Notes: a model not told the origin generated them from the letters alone. A stretch of DNA of 17,937 nt from Spongospora subterranea (GCA_900404475.1 OUQQ01000422.1:1-17937); one strand, 5' to 3'; shown: positions 10,026 through 17,397, counted from the stretch's first letter. Numbers and translations are program-made.

Positions 10026-10511
10026 CTATTGTATCTTTAATCGGCATGAAGGGCATGTTTGATGTTCGGTTAGCCATGTATCAATACAGGAGGCGCAAAA
10101 CTTGTGTAGGCAGGGAAGCGCTTTAACTCGCTGCCCTTTTTTGAAATCCTCAATGCAAATCAGGCATTGATTTTCGTCGGATTCGGACTCTGGAGCGTAT
10201 ATAATTACCGGTAAACTATCCAATATGCGCTGAATTATCGGTGGCCTTTGCAGTTTTCTACTGTTTCCGTGCAATTGAATGTTGGAAACTCGAAGTGGAC
10301 GGGCGATATCTCTATCTCGGCAGACAGATCGGCTCCTTTTTAATTCATTATTGCGAAACACGAGGACGTATTTCAGTTGTTGCCGGTCAGATTGGATGAG
10401 ATATGAATTATCACCGGTTGTGTCGATGACGACTGACCCTGATGAATTACGAAGACGAGCTTTGACATAAGCTGGCAGTTGGCGGGCTGAAGCCATTACA
10501 AAATGATTCAT
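10026..10511 (-). CDS. RING finger protein, probable E3 ubiquitin ligase
   Basis: The 161-residue ORF has a C-terminal RING, residues about 116-155: CLIC, 14 residues, then C-L-H-K-F-C-A-S-C, then the IDTWL helix and CPSC. That gives C-x2-C-x14-C-x-H-x2-C-x2-C-x10-C-x2-C, the C3HC4 arrangement. The surrounding residues (ALPC-H, C-IDTWL) are those of the RNF/ATL-like RING-H2 group, in which the fifth ligand is normally His. The N-terminal 110 residues show no domain and no membrane segment. An ATG (MNHF) opens the ORF with a second at codon 6; upstream exons cannot be excluded. Ubiquitin transfer is inferred from the family. Substrate is unknown. Confidence 0.85.
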   Translation of the reverse strand: MNHFVMASARQLPAYVKARLRNSSGSVVIDTTGDNSYLIQSDRQQLKYVLVFRNNELKRSRSVCRDRDIARPLRVSNIQLHGNSRKLQRPPIIQRILDSLPVIIYAPESESDENQCLICIEDFKKGQRVKALPCLHKFCASCIDTWLTEHQTCPSCRLKIQ

Positions 10512-10597
10512 TACCCCAATCTGATTATTCTGTAATACACATTGATGTCTTATGACCGGATTGATGCAGGGTGACCCCTGTCTGCTAATCCTATCGT

Positions 10598-10963
10598 AGA
10601 CTCAATGATTACATAAAAAGGAAACTGCTGCGGTTTCTGACAATTCTCACGAACAACATTGCGGCAGAACAGTCAAGAGCAGTAACCTTACTAACAGGAC
10701 ATGCATGCAAAAATCTTTGCAGAAAACCTCACCGGCTTCTTCAAGCATATATATCAACTAAATCTTCGGAGCCGTCCACAATTGTTACAAGAATTCGAAA
10801 GATGTTTGGAGCGCAAACCAGGAAATGACAATCACTACGCAATGCTGAGAATTTGTCATTCGCTCAAAAAACCCGATTTGCAGTCTGGATGACGGATGAC
10901 ATGAACCACCATAATTCCATCAGCGATCTCATCGTTGACAGAGAGTTTGAAACTCAGCAAAAC
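10598..10963 (+). CDS. Uncertain small gene between the RING gene and CRIPT
   Basis: Evidence is partial. A strong intron-end motif, TTACTAACAG, ends at 10697 and pairs with GTTTCTGAC at 10634 (64 bp). The segment after it reads MHAKIFAENLTGFFKHIYQL and continues open to 10892. A second coding-like stretch (DDMNHHNSISDLIVDREFE) ends with TGA at 10961-10963 after a CAG acceptor at 10883, and the GTTTGG at 10804 is a frame-compatible donor. The FAENLTGFFKH piece faintly resembles the FAxDLxxFAxHA helix of CENP-S/MHF1 histone folds, but the flanks do not support that, so no function is assigned. Boundaries are provisional. Confidence 0.3.
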
Positions 10964-11051
10964 TGATCCTTTCCCCAGGTTCCTCGGCACCAAATGAGCC
11001 AACACGGCGGCCAAGAAAATGCGGTGGGTTGCGGCCTTTCGGTTAAAGACA

Positions 11052-11553
11052 ATGGTTTGCGCCAAGTGTGAGGCGAAATTATCCACAATTTGTGTACCAG
11101 ATCAATGGAAAGGTATTCATTCCCCGCCCTTAGATTGCACTGTTATGTCCTAAGGTGCTGCCACCTTCGTAGATGGCGCCAGGAATGTGCAGAAGACGAT
11201 TGCGAAGAGGACGGGGGCGCAAAAGCTGGCGTCATCCGCCATTAGGACTGGGCAAATGGTTAATAGAAGTCAGTCACGATATCCAGTGTATTATGTAATT
11301 TTGACGTTCATCTTTCAGATATGCTACTCAAGAAGCTTGAAGTGTAAGCAATAATCGCGTTGATATATCCCATTACTTATTTATCGACAGAAAAGGCGTG
11401 AATGATCAGAAGACTAATTGTCGAATATGTCGTAGCCAACTCCATCAATATGGATGTAATTACTGCCAGAACTGTGCATATTCCAAAGGCATTTGCGCCA
11501 TGTGTGGCACCAAAATCCTAGATACACGATTCTATAAACAGAGCGCCAAATAA
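11052..11553 (+). CDS. CRIPT: CRIPT, cysteine-rich zinc protein, four exons
   Basis: Exons are 11052-11112, 11173-11268, 11319-11343 and 11391-11553; introns are 60, 50 and 47 bp; product is 114 residues (human about 101). CRIPT was first named as a PDZ-binding partner at synapses. It is conserved across eukaryotes without synapses, and a later structure placed it in the activated human minor spliceosome. The N-terminus MVCAKCEAKLSTI holds the first zinc pair, then DQWKDGARN and VNRNMLLKK (human equivalent LNENKALTSKK), then NCRIC, YCQNCAYSKGICAMCG and KILDTRFYKQ. All signature cysteine pairs are present. The third exon is a 25-nt microexon, required for frame. The C-terminus (QSAK) lacks the PDZ-binding tail of the animal protein. 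Confidence 0.96.
11319..11343 (+). other. CRIPT: 25-nt microexon of CRIPT
   Basis: It is flanked by TCTTTCAG and GTAAGC splice sites and encodes the LLKKLEV portion. Neighbouring exons join in frame only if it is included; the joined text reproduces the conserved NxNxxLxxKK stretch before the CxxC cluster. Confidence 0.85.
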
Positions 11554-11657
11554 GTGTCACCGTGCATGCGAATCGTCCTCGATCGCTGGTTGTGCAAGTA
11601 AAATCTGGTTGTTCGTCACATGATAATGCCGATCAGCAGACCGATTAACAATGACCA

Positions 11658-12362
11658 ATGCTGGCGACGCTCAAGTTCCCTACACCAGTACAAACTGTGA
11701 TTGTTCGTTTGCCCACACCTTGGTCGCTCATCGGAAGTTTGTTCCACTATATGATAGTTGAATCCTGGACTGTCGGCGACCGAAATGCGACGACGTTGAC
11801 GAAGTCGATGTACGCTCCACATGGACCAGCGGATAACCCACCTTTGGTTGACGCTAGCGAAGAAATAACCGAGATTAGAGTTAGCTTTCCGAAACGGGAT
11901 TCCCGACCTTTGACCAAAAAGCCAGCTGGTCATCGACGAAAAAGCTACAGTCCAGGCGATTCAATGTGTTTGGAAAAGGTCGGCACATTACGGAAACAAT
12001 CTCGTGGAAATGGGTTCATGTTAAGTGGTTAGCACCTTCGACGATCGTTCACACATGGGCTAAAGACAGATACAAAGTCTGGCCAATCAGGTGGAGAAGA
12101 ACTCAGTAAGCTATCGGTTATGTTCACCTTACAATCTCGAGTTAACGATCAATTGATTGCAGATATACACAAACAGTTGCGAAAAGGCGCCATGATGCTT
12201 GTCGATCACCAGCACGTCGCTAGATTTCATCTACAGTATCTAGAACAGCAGAGACGTCACCGCTGGCAGAAAGAGGATGCCAGTAGCTCGTTATTATACC
12301 CTCTGAATATGTATAGCCAAACAGAACTTGACAGACACTACTCACCCTATCCCAATCTTTGA
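11658..12362 (+). CDS. Unknown protein, three exons
   Basis: Exons are 11658-11978, 12033-12105 and 12163-12362, giving 197 residues. Introns are 54 bp (GTCGGC...GTTAAGTGGTTAG) and 57 bp (GTAAGC...GATTGCAG); phases agree across both. The product has a hydrophobic N-terminal patch (TVIVRLPTPWSLIGSLFHYM), a basic middle (KKPAGHRRKSYSP) and a Gln/Arg-rich helix (HLQYLEQQRRHRWQ) near the C-terminus. No family is recognised. A second reading of the 5' end starts at the ATG at 11651 and needs an extra intron ending near 11757; both join the same second half. It lies 104 bp downstream of CRIPT on the same strand. Confidence 0.6.
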
Positions 12363-12782
12363 GTGCTATCCAATCAAACATTACAATATACTGTACAGTA
12401 AGCCAAATCCAGTGTTTCTGAGTGATTACGAGCATGGTTTGATTTAATAATTTCTGATTCAAATGTTAAATTGTCCCTGGAAGCCCCACCCTGCGTTTTA
12501 TCCCGGGCCGTACTGTACAACTCATTGTGCTCTTTCCAAAAAATAAATGGTCCGTAGTGACGCTGCACGGTCAACATCGCTGTCCGTAAAAGTGCGCCCC
12601 ATGGTCAGCAGGTAACGCCATTGACTGCCTATTTTCTCGCCTCAACCACTCAGGGCCGGCAACGTGACTGCCACATTCTCGCCTCAACCACTCAGGGGCG
12701 CAGGCCACCGATCCCTCGTCTGATCCCGTTTGCGACATCAGGTCGTGAAAGTGGTTTTGGTTATTCGCTGCACACGAACCCC
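12363..12782. other. Intergenic region before the 12783 gene
   Basis: This 420-bp stretch separates two plus-strand genes. It holds the 43-bp tandem duplication described separately. The downstream gene's frame is open through the duplication but has no ATG before 12783. I see no RNA gene or further ORF with support. Confidence 0.5.
12622..12705. repeat. Two tandem copies of a 43-bp unit
   Basis: Copy one (12622-12664) and copy two (from 12665) both start TGACTGCC and share a 22-base block, TTCTCGCCTCAACCACTCAG plus GG, with a few differences around it. The unit is not a multiple of three by itself, but the frame leading to the 12783 gene stays open through both copies, repeating LASTTQGR. 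Confidence 0.9.
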
Positions 12783-14090
12783 ATGGCGCTATGGCGCGCT
12801 GAGTCTCGGCCGGTTTGGTGCTCTCCGCTCCATCCATCTGCTTATCTCATATTTCTCGCTGCCGGGTTGGTCACGTCGGCACTGGCGATTTATCTCGGAT
12901 TGGTCATCTATGCCAATAAACCCCCTCATGTGGCCCCAAATGATTCATTGGAGAGTCTTTCCAATCAGTTACTAACTGAATATCTGTCCCTACAACAAGT
13001 GTACAATTCCCACCGATTCGCGTCATCTCTAGGAGGAATTCACGCGTCTGTTGCCCCATTGTGCATCGCCTTTCACATTTTCTCTTTGGTGCACGAAGAA
13101 TTCCACACCGCTCTTAACCGATATCCTTTCCGTCCATTACCTATAGTTGTTCAAAAGACAATGGACGAGTGCAAAAGAATAGAGAGTGACATGAACAGGA
13201 AACTTCTGGATGTTCTTCATCAACTCCAACTCATCCTCATTGTCGAAAGACCTGGCTTCGAAATCCTATATGAAGAGGTCATGTTTATAGCAAAACTGTT
13301 TAGTTGGCTGTTCCGTTCTCAGGGGTTCAGGACGAAAATTGCCGCGGTTGAGGACTCCTTTCCTTTCGACAAACACACTAAGGATCCTAAAGCTGGTCGC
13401 GATTTCGCAGAGCTACGTTGTCTCAGGATACTGGTCAACAGAAGCTTCGCGAGCGACGCCAAGGAGAAGAAAATCTGGAAAGCATTCGAAGCGGACGCGA
13501 AAGCGGTCGCTGAAGACGCGCTGAACAGTATCCTGACTGTGTCGAACAGAATGGCTGAGCCAATCAAGAAGGGGTGCAAGTTTTGTTCCGATCAACTGCT
13601 TCATCTAGGCAGAACGGCCATATATTATAGCCTGATCAATTACCGAACCGACGTCGCCAACTACCGAGTCATAACCAGCGTTTGTCGCCTGTTTAAAGAC
13701 CTGCGCGACAAAAGCAACGCCGATCTGGTCCAGAAAATGGACGCGCTGAACGGGTGCTGGGTCAAGTGTAGGACGGCGACTTTACCCGATCCGCAATCGT
13801 TCATCGCCTGCTCGAAGGCGTTCACCGAGTTTCGACCGGTCTCATCCATGATCCTGACCCACGAAACCGGTAATCACTTCCTCCATTTCTACAAGTATTG
13901 CTTCAGGGCCCTGACCGATCGTTTTGTCGAGAAGTATTTCACACATGAACAGCTGATGGCGTTATTCAGGCCGTTTCAGGACGTAGCACACAATATGATC
14001 CCAATGCAGTTGATCGATCAAATTGAACCACCGATCGTCGATGCACTGAAAACAGTCCAAAATTTAACAGAGATCAAGAGGGTTTCATGA
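12783..14090 (+). CDS. Unknown 435-residue protein with N-terminal membrane anchor, single exon
   Basis: The first in-frame ATG is at 12783. Residues about 20-42 (AYLIFLAAGLVTSALAIYLG...) form one hydrophobic helix followed by YANKPPHVAP, consistent with a signal anchor. The rest is soluble and largely helical, with a second moderately hydrophobic patch (VAPLCIAFHIFSLVHEEF). There are scattered cysteines but no zinc spacing, catalytic triad or repeat that I recognise. The frame is intron-free over 1.3 kb. CG-rich codons become common after about 13330, unlike the transporter genes. A telomere-like motif and an AATAAA-like string (about 14229) follow. The family is unknown. Confidence 0.7.
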   Translation: MALWRAESRPVWCSPLHPSAYLIFLAAGLVTSALAIYLGLVIYANKPPHVAPNDSLESLSNQLLTEYLSLQQVYNSHRFASSLGGIHASVAPLCIAFHIFSLVHEEFHTALNRYPFRPLPIVVQKTMDECKRIESDMNRKLLDVLHQLQLILIVERPGFEILYEEVMFIAKLFSWLFRSQGFRTKIAAVEDSFPFDKHTKDPKAGRDFAELRCLRILVNRSFASDAKEKKIWKAFEADAKAVAEDALNSILTVSNRMAEPIKKGCKFCSDQLLHLGRTAIYYSLINYRTDVANYRVITSVCRLFKDLRDKSNADLVQKMDALNGCWVKCRTATLPDPQSFIACSKAFTEFRPVSSMILTHETGNHFLHFYKYCFRALTDRFVEKYFTHEQLMALFRPFQDVAHNMIPMQLIDQIEPPIVDALKTVQNLTEIKRVS

Positions 14091-14452
14091 AGTCGGAGCC
14101 CCAAAACGCTGAGCAAAACCTATTTATCGTCATCGTCGCCGGTTAGCTATTCGTAGGATCGGCATGACCAATGATTCACCCTAACCCTATTTTCGGTGGA
14201 CCTTGAGTGTTTGCACAAAGGCGAATCTTAATAAAAACAAAATCATCGTGTTGTTATCCGTTCGCCTTTTTTCAGTGATAAATTGTTGAAGTTTCCAGAT
14301 TTGTTTTTGTTGTTGACGCCGATGCAAATTCGTGCGTCTTCCAGTGGTGGGAAATGAACGCGCAGAAACCGGCAATGATTGGTTCGGAGATTGGTTTGGA
14401 AATTTCGTTGAATCAACGAGTGGGAGCGTGAAACGGTGTTCGATTTAGGTTT
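14091..14452. other. Intergenic region upstream of the PDCD4-like gene
   Basis: This 362-bp stretch contains the CCCTAA pair at 14178-14189 and a possible AATAAA signal near 14229 for the preceding gene. A minus-strand ORF crosses it and continues antisense into the next gene; it looks like a shadow. Nothing else is recognised. Confidence 0.5.
14178..14189. promoter_or_regulatory. Telomere-like ACCCTAACCCTA motif
   Basis: Two adjacent CCCTAA-type units (TTAGGG on the other strand). In fungi such short interstitial copies can be sites for Tbf1-type TTAGGG-binding factors in promoters, and in plants similar telo-boxes occur upstream of translation genes. Here it lies about 265 bp upstream of the PDCD4-like ORF. 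Two units may also be chance. Confidence 0.4.
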
Positions 14453-15088
14453 ATGGCGAATATCGCGGCGAAACACCATATGGAAGAGAAACATTCGCAC
14501 GCGTCGAAGGTGAATGATCGGGAAGTCGATCTGGTTCATGTTCAGGTCCCCGTCGATCATTTCACGGTTTTGCCCTATCGGGAGTCCCGTGATGTGTTCG
14601 ACCTCGAAGGACGAATTGTCGAAAGTATTGAGGTGAAGAAGAAGATCGCCGACGGGGAACTACGTCTGGAGCGCCATTCCGGAACAGGAGTTCGTGGTTT
14701 ACCCAAAAAGAACGGGCGAGGTGGAAAATGGACATGGGAAGGGCAATATGATATTTTGGAACAGGAAGTTGGCGCCCCGGCGGCATTGGATCGAGGGGAT
14801 CCGAACTTTGAGGAACCGGAACCGGAACCAGGTCAGGAAGTGGTGGAGAAGGATGTTCTTCCTGGGGAAAACGTCGATTCCCCCGATATTACAGAACTGC
14901 TGCTGCCGACGATCGAGAAGTACACGACGCCAGGGGCGGAGGAGACCGGCGGCCAGGAAGCGGGCGCCGAGGGGGCGCCCGGCGAAGGGAAGGAACAGGT
15001 CGGGGAGAGGCCCGGCGAAGGCGGCGAGGAAGGGAGAAGGGAAGGGGGCGGCGGAGAGCCAGTTCATCCATTGACTGACACTAGCTAA
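14453..15088 (+). CDS. PDCD4-type N-terminal segment with Gly/Glu tail, MA3 domain cut short
   Basis: The protein is 211 residues in a single exon. Residues 74-120 carry the motif series found before the MA3 domains of PDCD4 and plant MRF proteins: SGTGVRGLPKKNGRGGK, then W, GQYD, and LDRGDPNFEE (animal form GRGLPKKGGAGGK, plant form LDrnDPNYdS). In PDCD4 this segment binds RNA, and the MA3 domains then bind eIF4A to repress translation. Residues 139-161 (SPDITELLLPTIEKYTTPG) match the first MA3 helix, but the chain then turns into a Gly/Glu/Arg low-complexity tail (161-204) and stops. No MA3 continuation is visible downstream. RHSGTG also recalls the SERBP1/Stm1 ribosome-binding motif. RNA or ribosome association is inferred; eIF4A binding is not supported. 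Confidence 0.7.
   Translation: MANIAAKHHMEEKHSHASKVNDREVDLVHVQVPVDHFTVLPYRESRDVFDLEGRIVESIEVKKKIADGELRLERHSGTGVRGLPKKNGRGGKWTWEGQYDILEQEVGAPAALDRGDPNFEEPEPEPGQEVVEKDVLPGENVDSPDITELLLPTIEKYTTPGAEETGGQEAGAEGAPGEGKEQVGERPGEGGEEGRREGGGGEPVHPLTDTS
14935..15058 (+). repeat. G/purine-rich low-complexity tract
   Basis: The tract encodes the Gly/Glu tail of the PDCD4-like protein, with near-repeats of GGCGAAGG and GAGG. All frames are poor in stops here, which explains the overlapping basic (Arg/Lys-rich) and Pro-rich ORFs in other frames. Confidence 0.7.
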
Positions 15089-15704
15089 GGAATATCGGGG
15101 GCAATGTTGTTGCCAATTTGGTGATAAACGCCCGCAATCAGCAATGTAAATCGCTACGTTGATCTGTTGTCCACAGAATATCATGTCATCTAAAGAAACG
15201 AATTTTTCGACAGATTTTCAATAAGTTTTTATCAGGTAATATGGGTAATTTCCCCAACAGATTACACGGTATTGTCTTGGGATCATTAGGTATTCAACAA
15301 ATACCTTAGCACGAAAGAGACTTCGCCCTAGACCGGATTCGACTACGAAAAAGTCCACGTTTTGGGCCAGTGAGAAAATTCAGAATCAAAATAGTTGTCG
15401 ACAAATTCACCCCGACCGGGGGTGATTTATTGCTACACGACCAACTCGGGCCAATTCATCGCCATTTCACACACGAGATTTTCATTATCGGTAAAACCGG
15501 TCGAATCCATAGTGATATGGACCGCCTCGGAGGGCGACCCCGATTCCGATCCCCCTTTTATCGCCCCCGGTCGAGCTATTGTGTTATTGATATTCCGTTC
15601 GTGTTGGTGACTGACTCCCCCCATCCCCCATTCATCGTCTCTCTCTCGTGTGACGATAAACGGGGCCGAGGACAGCTCATCCACATAAACAAGAGGATCA
15701 GCTC
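15089..15704. other. Intergenic region, coding status unclear in its right half
   Basis: 15089-15360 is AT-richer and has no supported gene. From about 15370 to 15704 two plus frames and one minus frame are open for 70-117 codons, without a start ATG and without a recognisable domain. This could be a 5' leader of the 15705 gene or an unrecognised exon. No tRNA-like element was found. Confidence 0.4.
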
Positions 15705-16499
15705 ATGGGGTCCACCGACCTGAATCCCCGCTGGATTGGCAAGGCGAATCAGACCATGACCGAGCTCGAATCGCTTTGGCAATCGCTCTCCAGTCCGCGT
15801 TCAAAACCCTCATTCCCAAGGCCACAGATCCCATCGACACCAGGTCGACCTCCGAGATCAACAGCTATGGCGATAACGACTCCAGAAAGGACCCCGGGTC
15901 GGGTGAAAACCAAGGAACGCGAAGCGAAACGGGCGATGGAGGACGAGCGCAACAGGGAGCGATTGATTGAACATCATCGGAATCTGAGGAAGATGCGATC
16001 GCGATTACCTGTGGTCGGCGGTTCCCCAACGATATCCGGTGAGATTAGCGCCATGCCCATTGATCAGAGCCCGGTTCGGTCTGTGAACAGCACCGCCCCG
16101 CAATGTGCCAGCGAAGGGCGCATCCCCAGGAAATCGTACGAGCAGAGAGCGGCCAAGTTCCAGTCGGCACGTCGGGCGCTGCGAAAGAGTTTCAGCAACT
16201 GCGATCGGCAGCTGGATATCGAGTTCGTTCTGCCGAGCGGTTCGGAGGAGAGGCCGAGGGCGACTCCAAATTCGTCATTGAACGAGGCGATAACGGGAAG
16301 CAAGGCCGATCTGTTGAAGGAGATGGAAGAGACCAGGAAGATGTGTGTCGGCACATTCGGAGGGCCATTGCTGAATCAGGCCGCTAATCATCTACGAGCG
16401 GGCGCTCCCGATTCTGATATTCTCTCCCAGTTCGGGGAATTCCACGATCTGCGGGCGGTTAAGCGGTTGTTATATCTGGAGGACGCTTTTTTTGGATAG
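15705..16499 (+). CDS. Unknown basic protein with SP/TP sites and a charged helix
   Basis: The protein is 264 residues, single exon, with ATG at 15705. Residues 29-66 are Pro/Ser/Thr-rich with several proline-directed phosphorylation-type sites (SSPRS, PSTPGRPP, TTPERTPGR), followed by a highly charged predicted helix (about 67-100, KTKEREAKRAMEDERNRERL). More SP sites follow (GGSPT, DQSPVRS), then a basic segment (RKSYEQRAAKFQSARRALRK). The composition suits a nuclear or cytoskeletal protein phosphorylated in the cell cycle, but that is inference and no family is recognised. It is intron-free, like the two genes before it. Confidence 0.65.
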   Translation: MGSTDLNPRWIGKANQTMTELESLWQSLSSPRSKPSFPRPQIPSTPGRPPRSTAMAITTPERTPGRVKTKEREAKRAMEDERNRERLIEHHRNLRKMRSRLPVVGGSPTISGEISAMPIDQSPVRSVNSTAPQCASEGRIPRKSYEQRAAKFQSARRALRKSFSNCDRQLDIEFVLPSGSEERPRATPNSSLNEAITGSKADLLKEMEETRKMCVGTFGGPLLNQAANHLRAGAPDSDILSQFGEFHDLRAVKRLLYLEDAFFG

Positions 16500-17020
16500 A
16501 ACTCGGAAACGGGCTAATCTTCAGGGTTCGCGGCTCATCGGACTTGTCAACTTCAACTTCAAAAAACCGAGGATGTTCTGTGTATCTACTGTATGTGTTC
16601 CTGCTTCCCAGAGCATCGTTTCGATAAACAATTTGATGTCATCGTTGGTGGATTTCTTCTAATCCAGTCGTGTCGGCAGTGATTGCTATTCCAAAATGTT
16701 GTTGTTCCTCGGCGTTTTTTTTTGGGTGATTGCTCTGCTCTTGTTCCAGCACAATCTTGGTTCAAATAAACAAGCTCGACCTGAGAATATTGCTGGTACA
16801 TGAAGAATGTGTGTTTGGTAGGTTGATCAGCGAATGATGCGATTATGATCTTGGTTGAGCGTCATGTCGTCTGTTGATGAACATCAGATGTGCCGTTTTT
16901 CCGGCATCCACCGAAGTGATTAACCTAGGTAAGCAACTCAAACCGCAGGTCTACGAACACGAGCAAGGTTCCCCGTCTTCAACTCTTCTTGCCGAAGTTT
17001 GCTTGCAATATTTGATAGCG
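16500..17020. other. Region without a supported gene, possibly element remnant
   Basis: A 71-codon minus-strand ORF (16801-16586; PKKKRRGTTT motif) is the only suggestive item. It could be the decayed distal part of the minus-strand Myb/SANT-like fragment at 17021-17157, but the intervening frame is broken and I cannot show continuity. Confidence 0.3.
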
Positions 17021-17157
17021 TCAGGTGTCGGACCCAACCGACTTTTCAAGTCCATAATCATTCTCATTCAGCCTTTGATTACATTGGCCTTCTTCTTGGC
17101 GTCCAAGGTTGCCAAGAATTTGAGGAGTTCCTCGATCGTCCCCGCACCCCAGCGAAA
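17021..17157 (-). pseudogene. Decayed Myb/SANT-like domain fragment, copy A
   Basis: Read on the minus strand from 17157 it starts FRWGAGTIEELLKFLATLD, continues AKKKANVIKG, meets a stop, then MRMIMDLKSRLGP. The pattern (aromatic-x-W, I-x-x-LL, LD..K...IK, LxxLxSR) parallels copy B and resembles the Myb/SANT-like DNA-binding domain of transposon-derived and domesticated proteins. The in-frame stop and lack of a longer ORF mark it as a relic. The family assignment is by motif recall only. Confidence 0.5.
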
Positions 17158-17360
17158 GCGCGTTCCGATTTGAGCGTTTGGTGGGAACTACTTTCGCTGG
17201 ACTGTGAAAATGATTAAGGAGCTCCTCAGACCCTTTGCAGGAACATCGCAAGCTCATCTTGGATGCCAACAACAAGACCAACTCAATAAAGAGCGGGAGT
17301 AGACTATTGTTGGACCTGAACAGCCGGTTTTGGTCGGGGCGCCTGGCGCTACGCAGATGA
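17021..17360. repeat. Large imperfect inverted repeat
   Basis: The left arm 17021-17170 and the right arm about 17185-17360 align as reverse complements over about 140 bp with visible divergence. The best-kept core is CCAGCGAAAG on the left against CTTTCGCTGG on the right (17149-17158 and 17191-17200). The similarity extends through the Myb/SANT-like coding blocks, so the palindrome arose from two inverted gene copies. Confidence 0.75.
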
Positions 17361-17397
17361 AAAACAAAAATCACAATTTGAAAACGGCCTTCATATA
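17192..17397 (+). pseudogene. Decayed Myb/SANT-like domain fragment, copy B
   Basis: Read on the plus strand it starts FRWTVKMIKELLRPFAG. A frame change then leads to EHRKLILDANNKTNSIKSG followed by RLLLDLNSRFW, and a second frame change to TQMKNKNHNLKTAFI and a stop near 17397. These are the ordered blocks of a Myb/SANT-like domain (W...LL, lN..Fg, qlKnKy.nLK). Two frameshifts make it non-functional as it stands. It is head to head with copy A, the two FRW codons being about 35 bp apart. Confidence 0.55.

Noticed and set aside
10856..11086. Minus-strand 76-codon ORF between the RING gene and CRIPT
   Set aside because: No ATG start, and it overlaps CRIPT exon 1 antisense; its stop-free length is explained by chance.
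11616..11933. Minus-strand 105-codon ORF
   Set aside because: Antisense shadow of the first exon of the 11658 gene; the plus-strand model has consistent splice phases.
14699..15184. 161-codon minus-strand ORF, and a basic plus-frame ORF at 14694-15074
   Set aside because: Both overlap the PDCD4-like gene, whose frame alone carries a recognised motif; the G-rich tract lacks stops in every frame.
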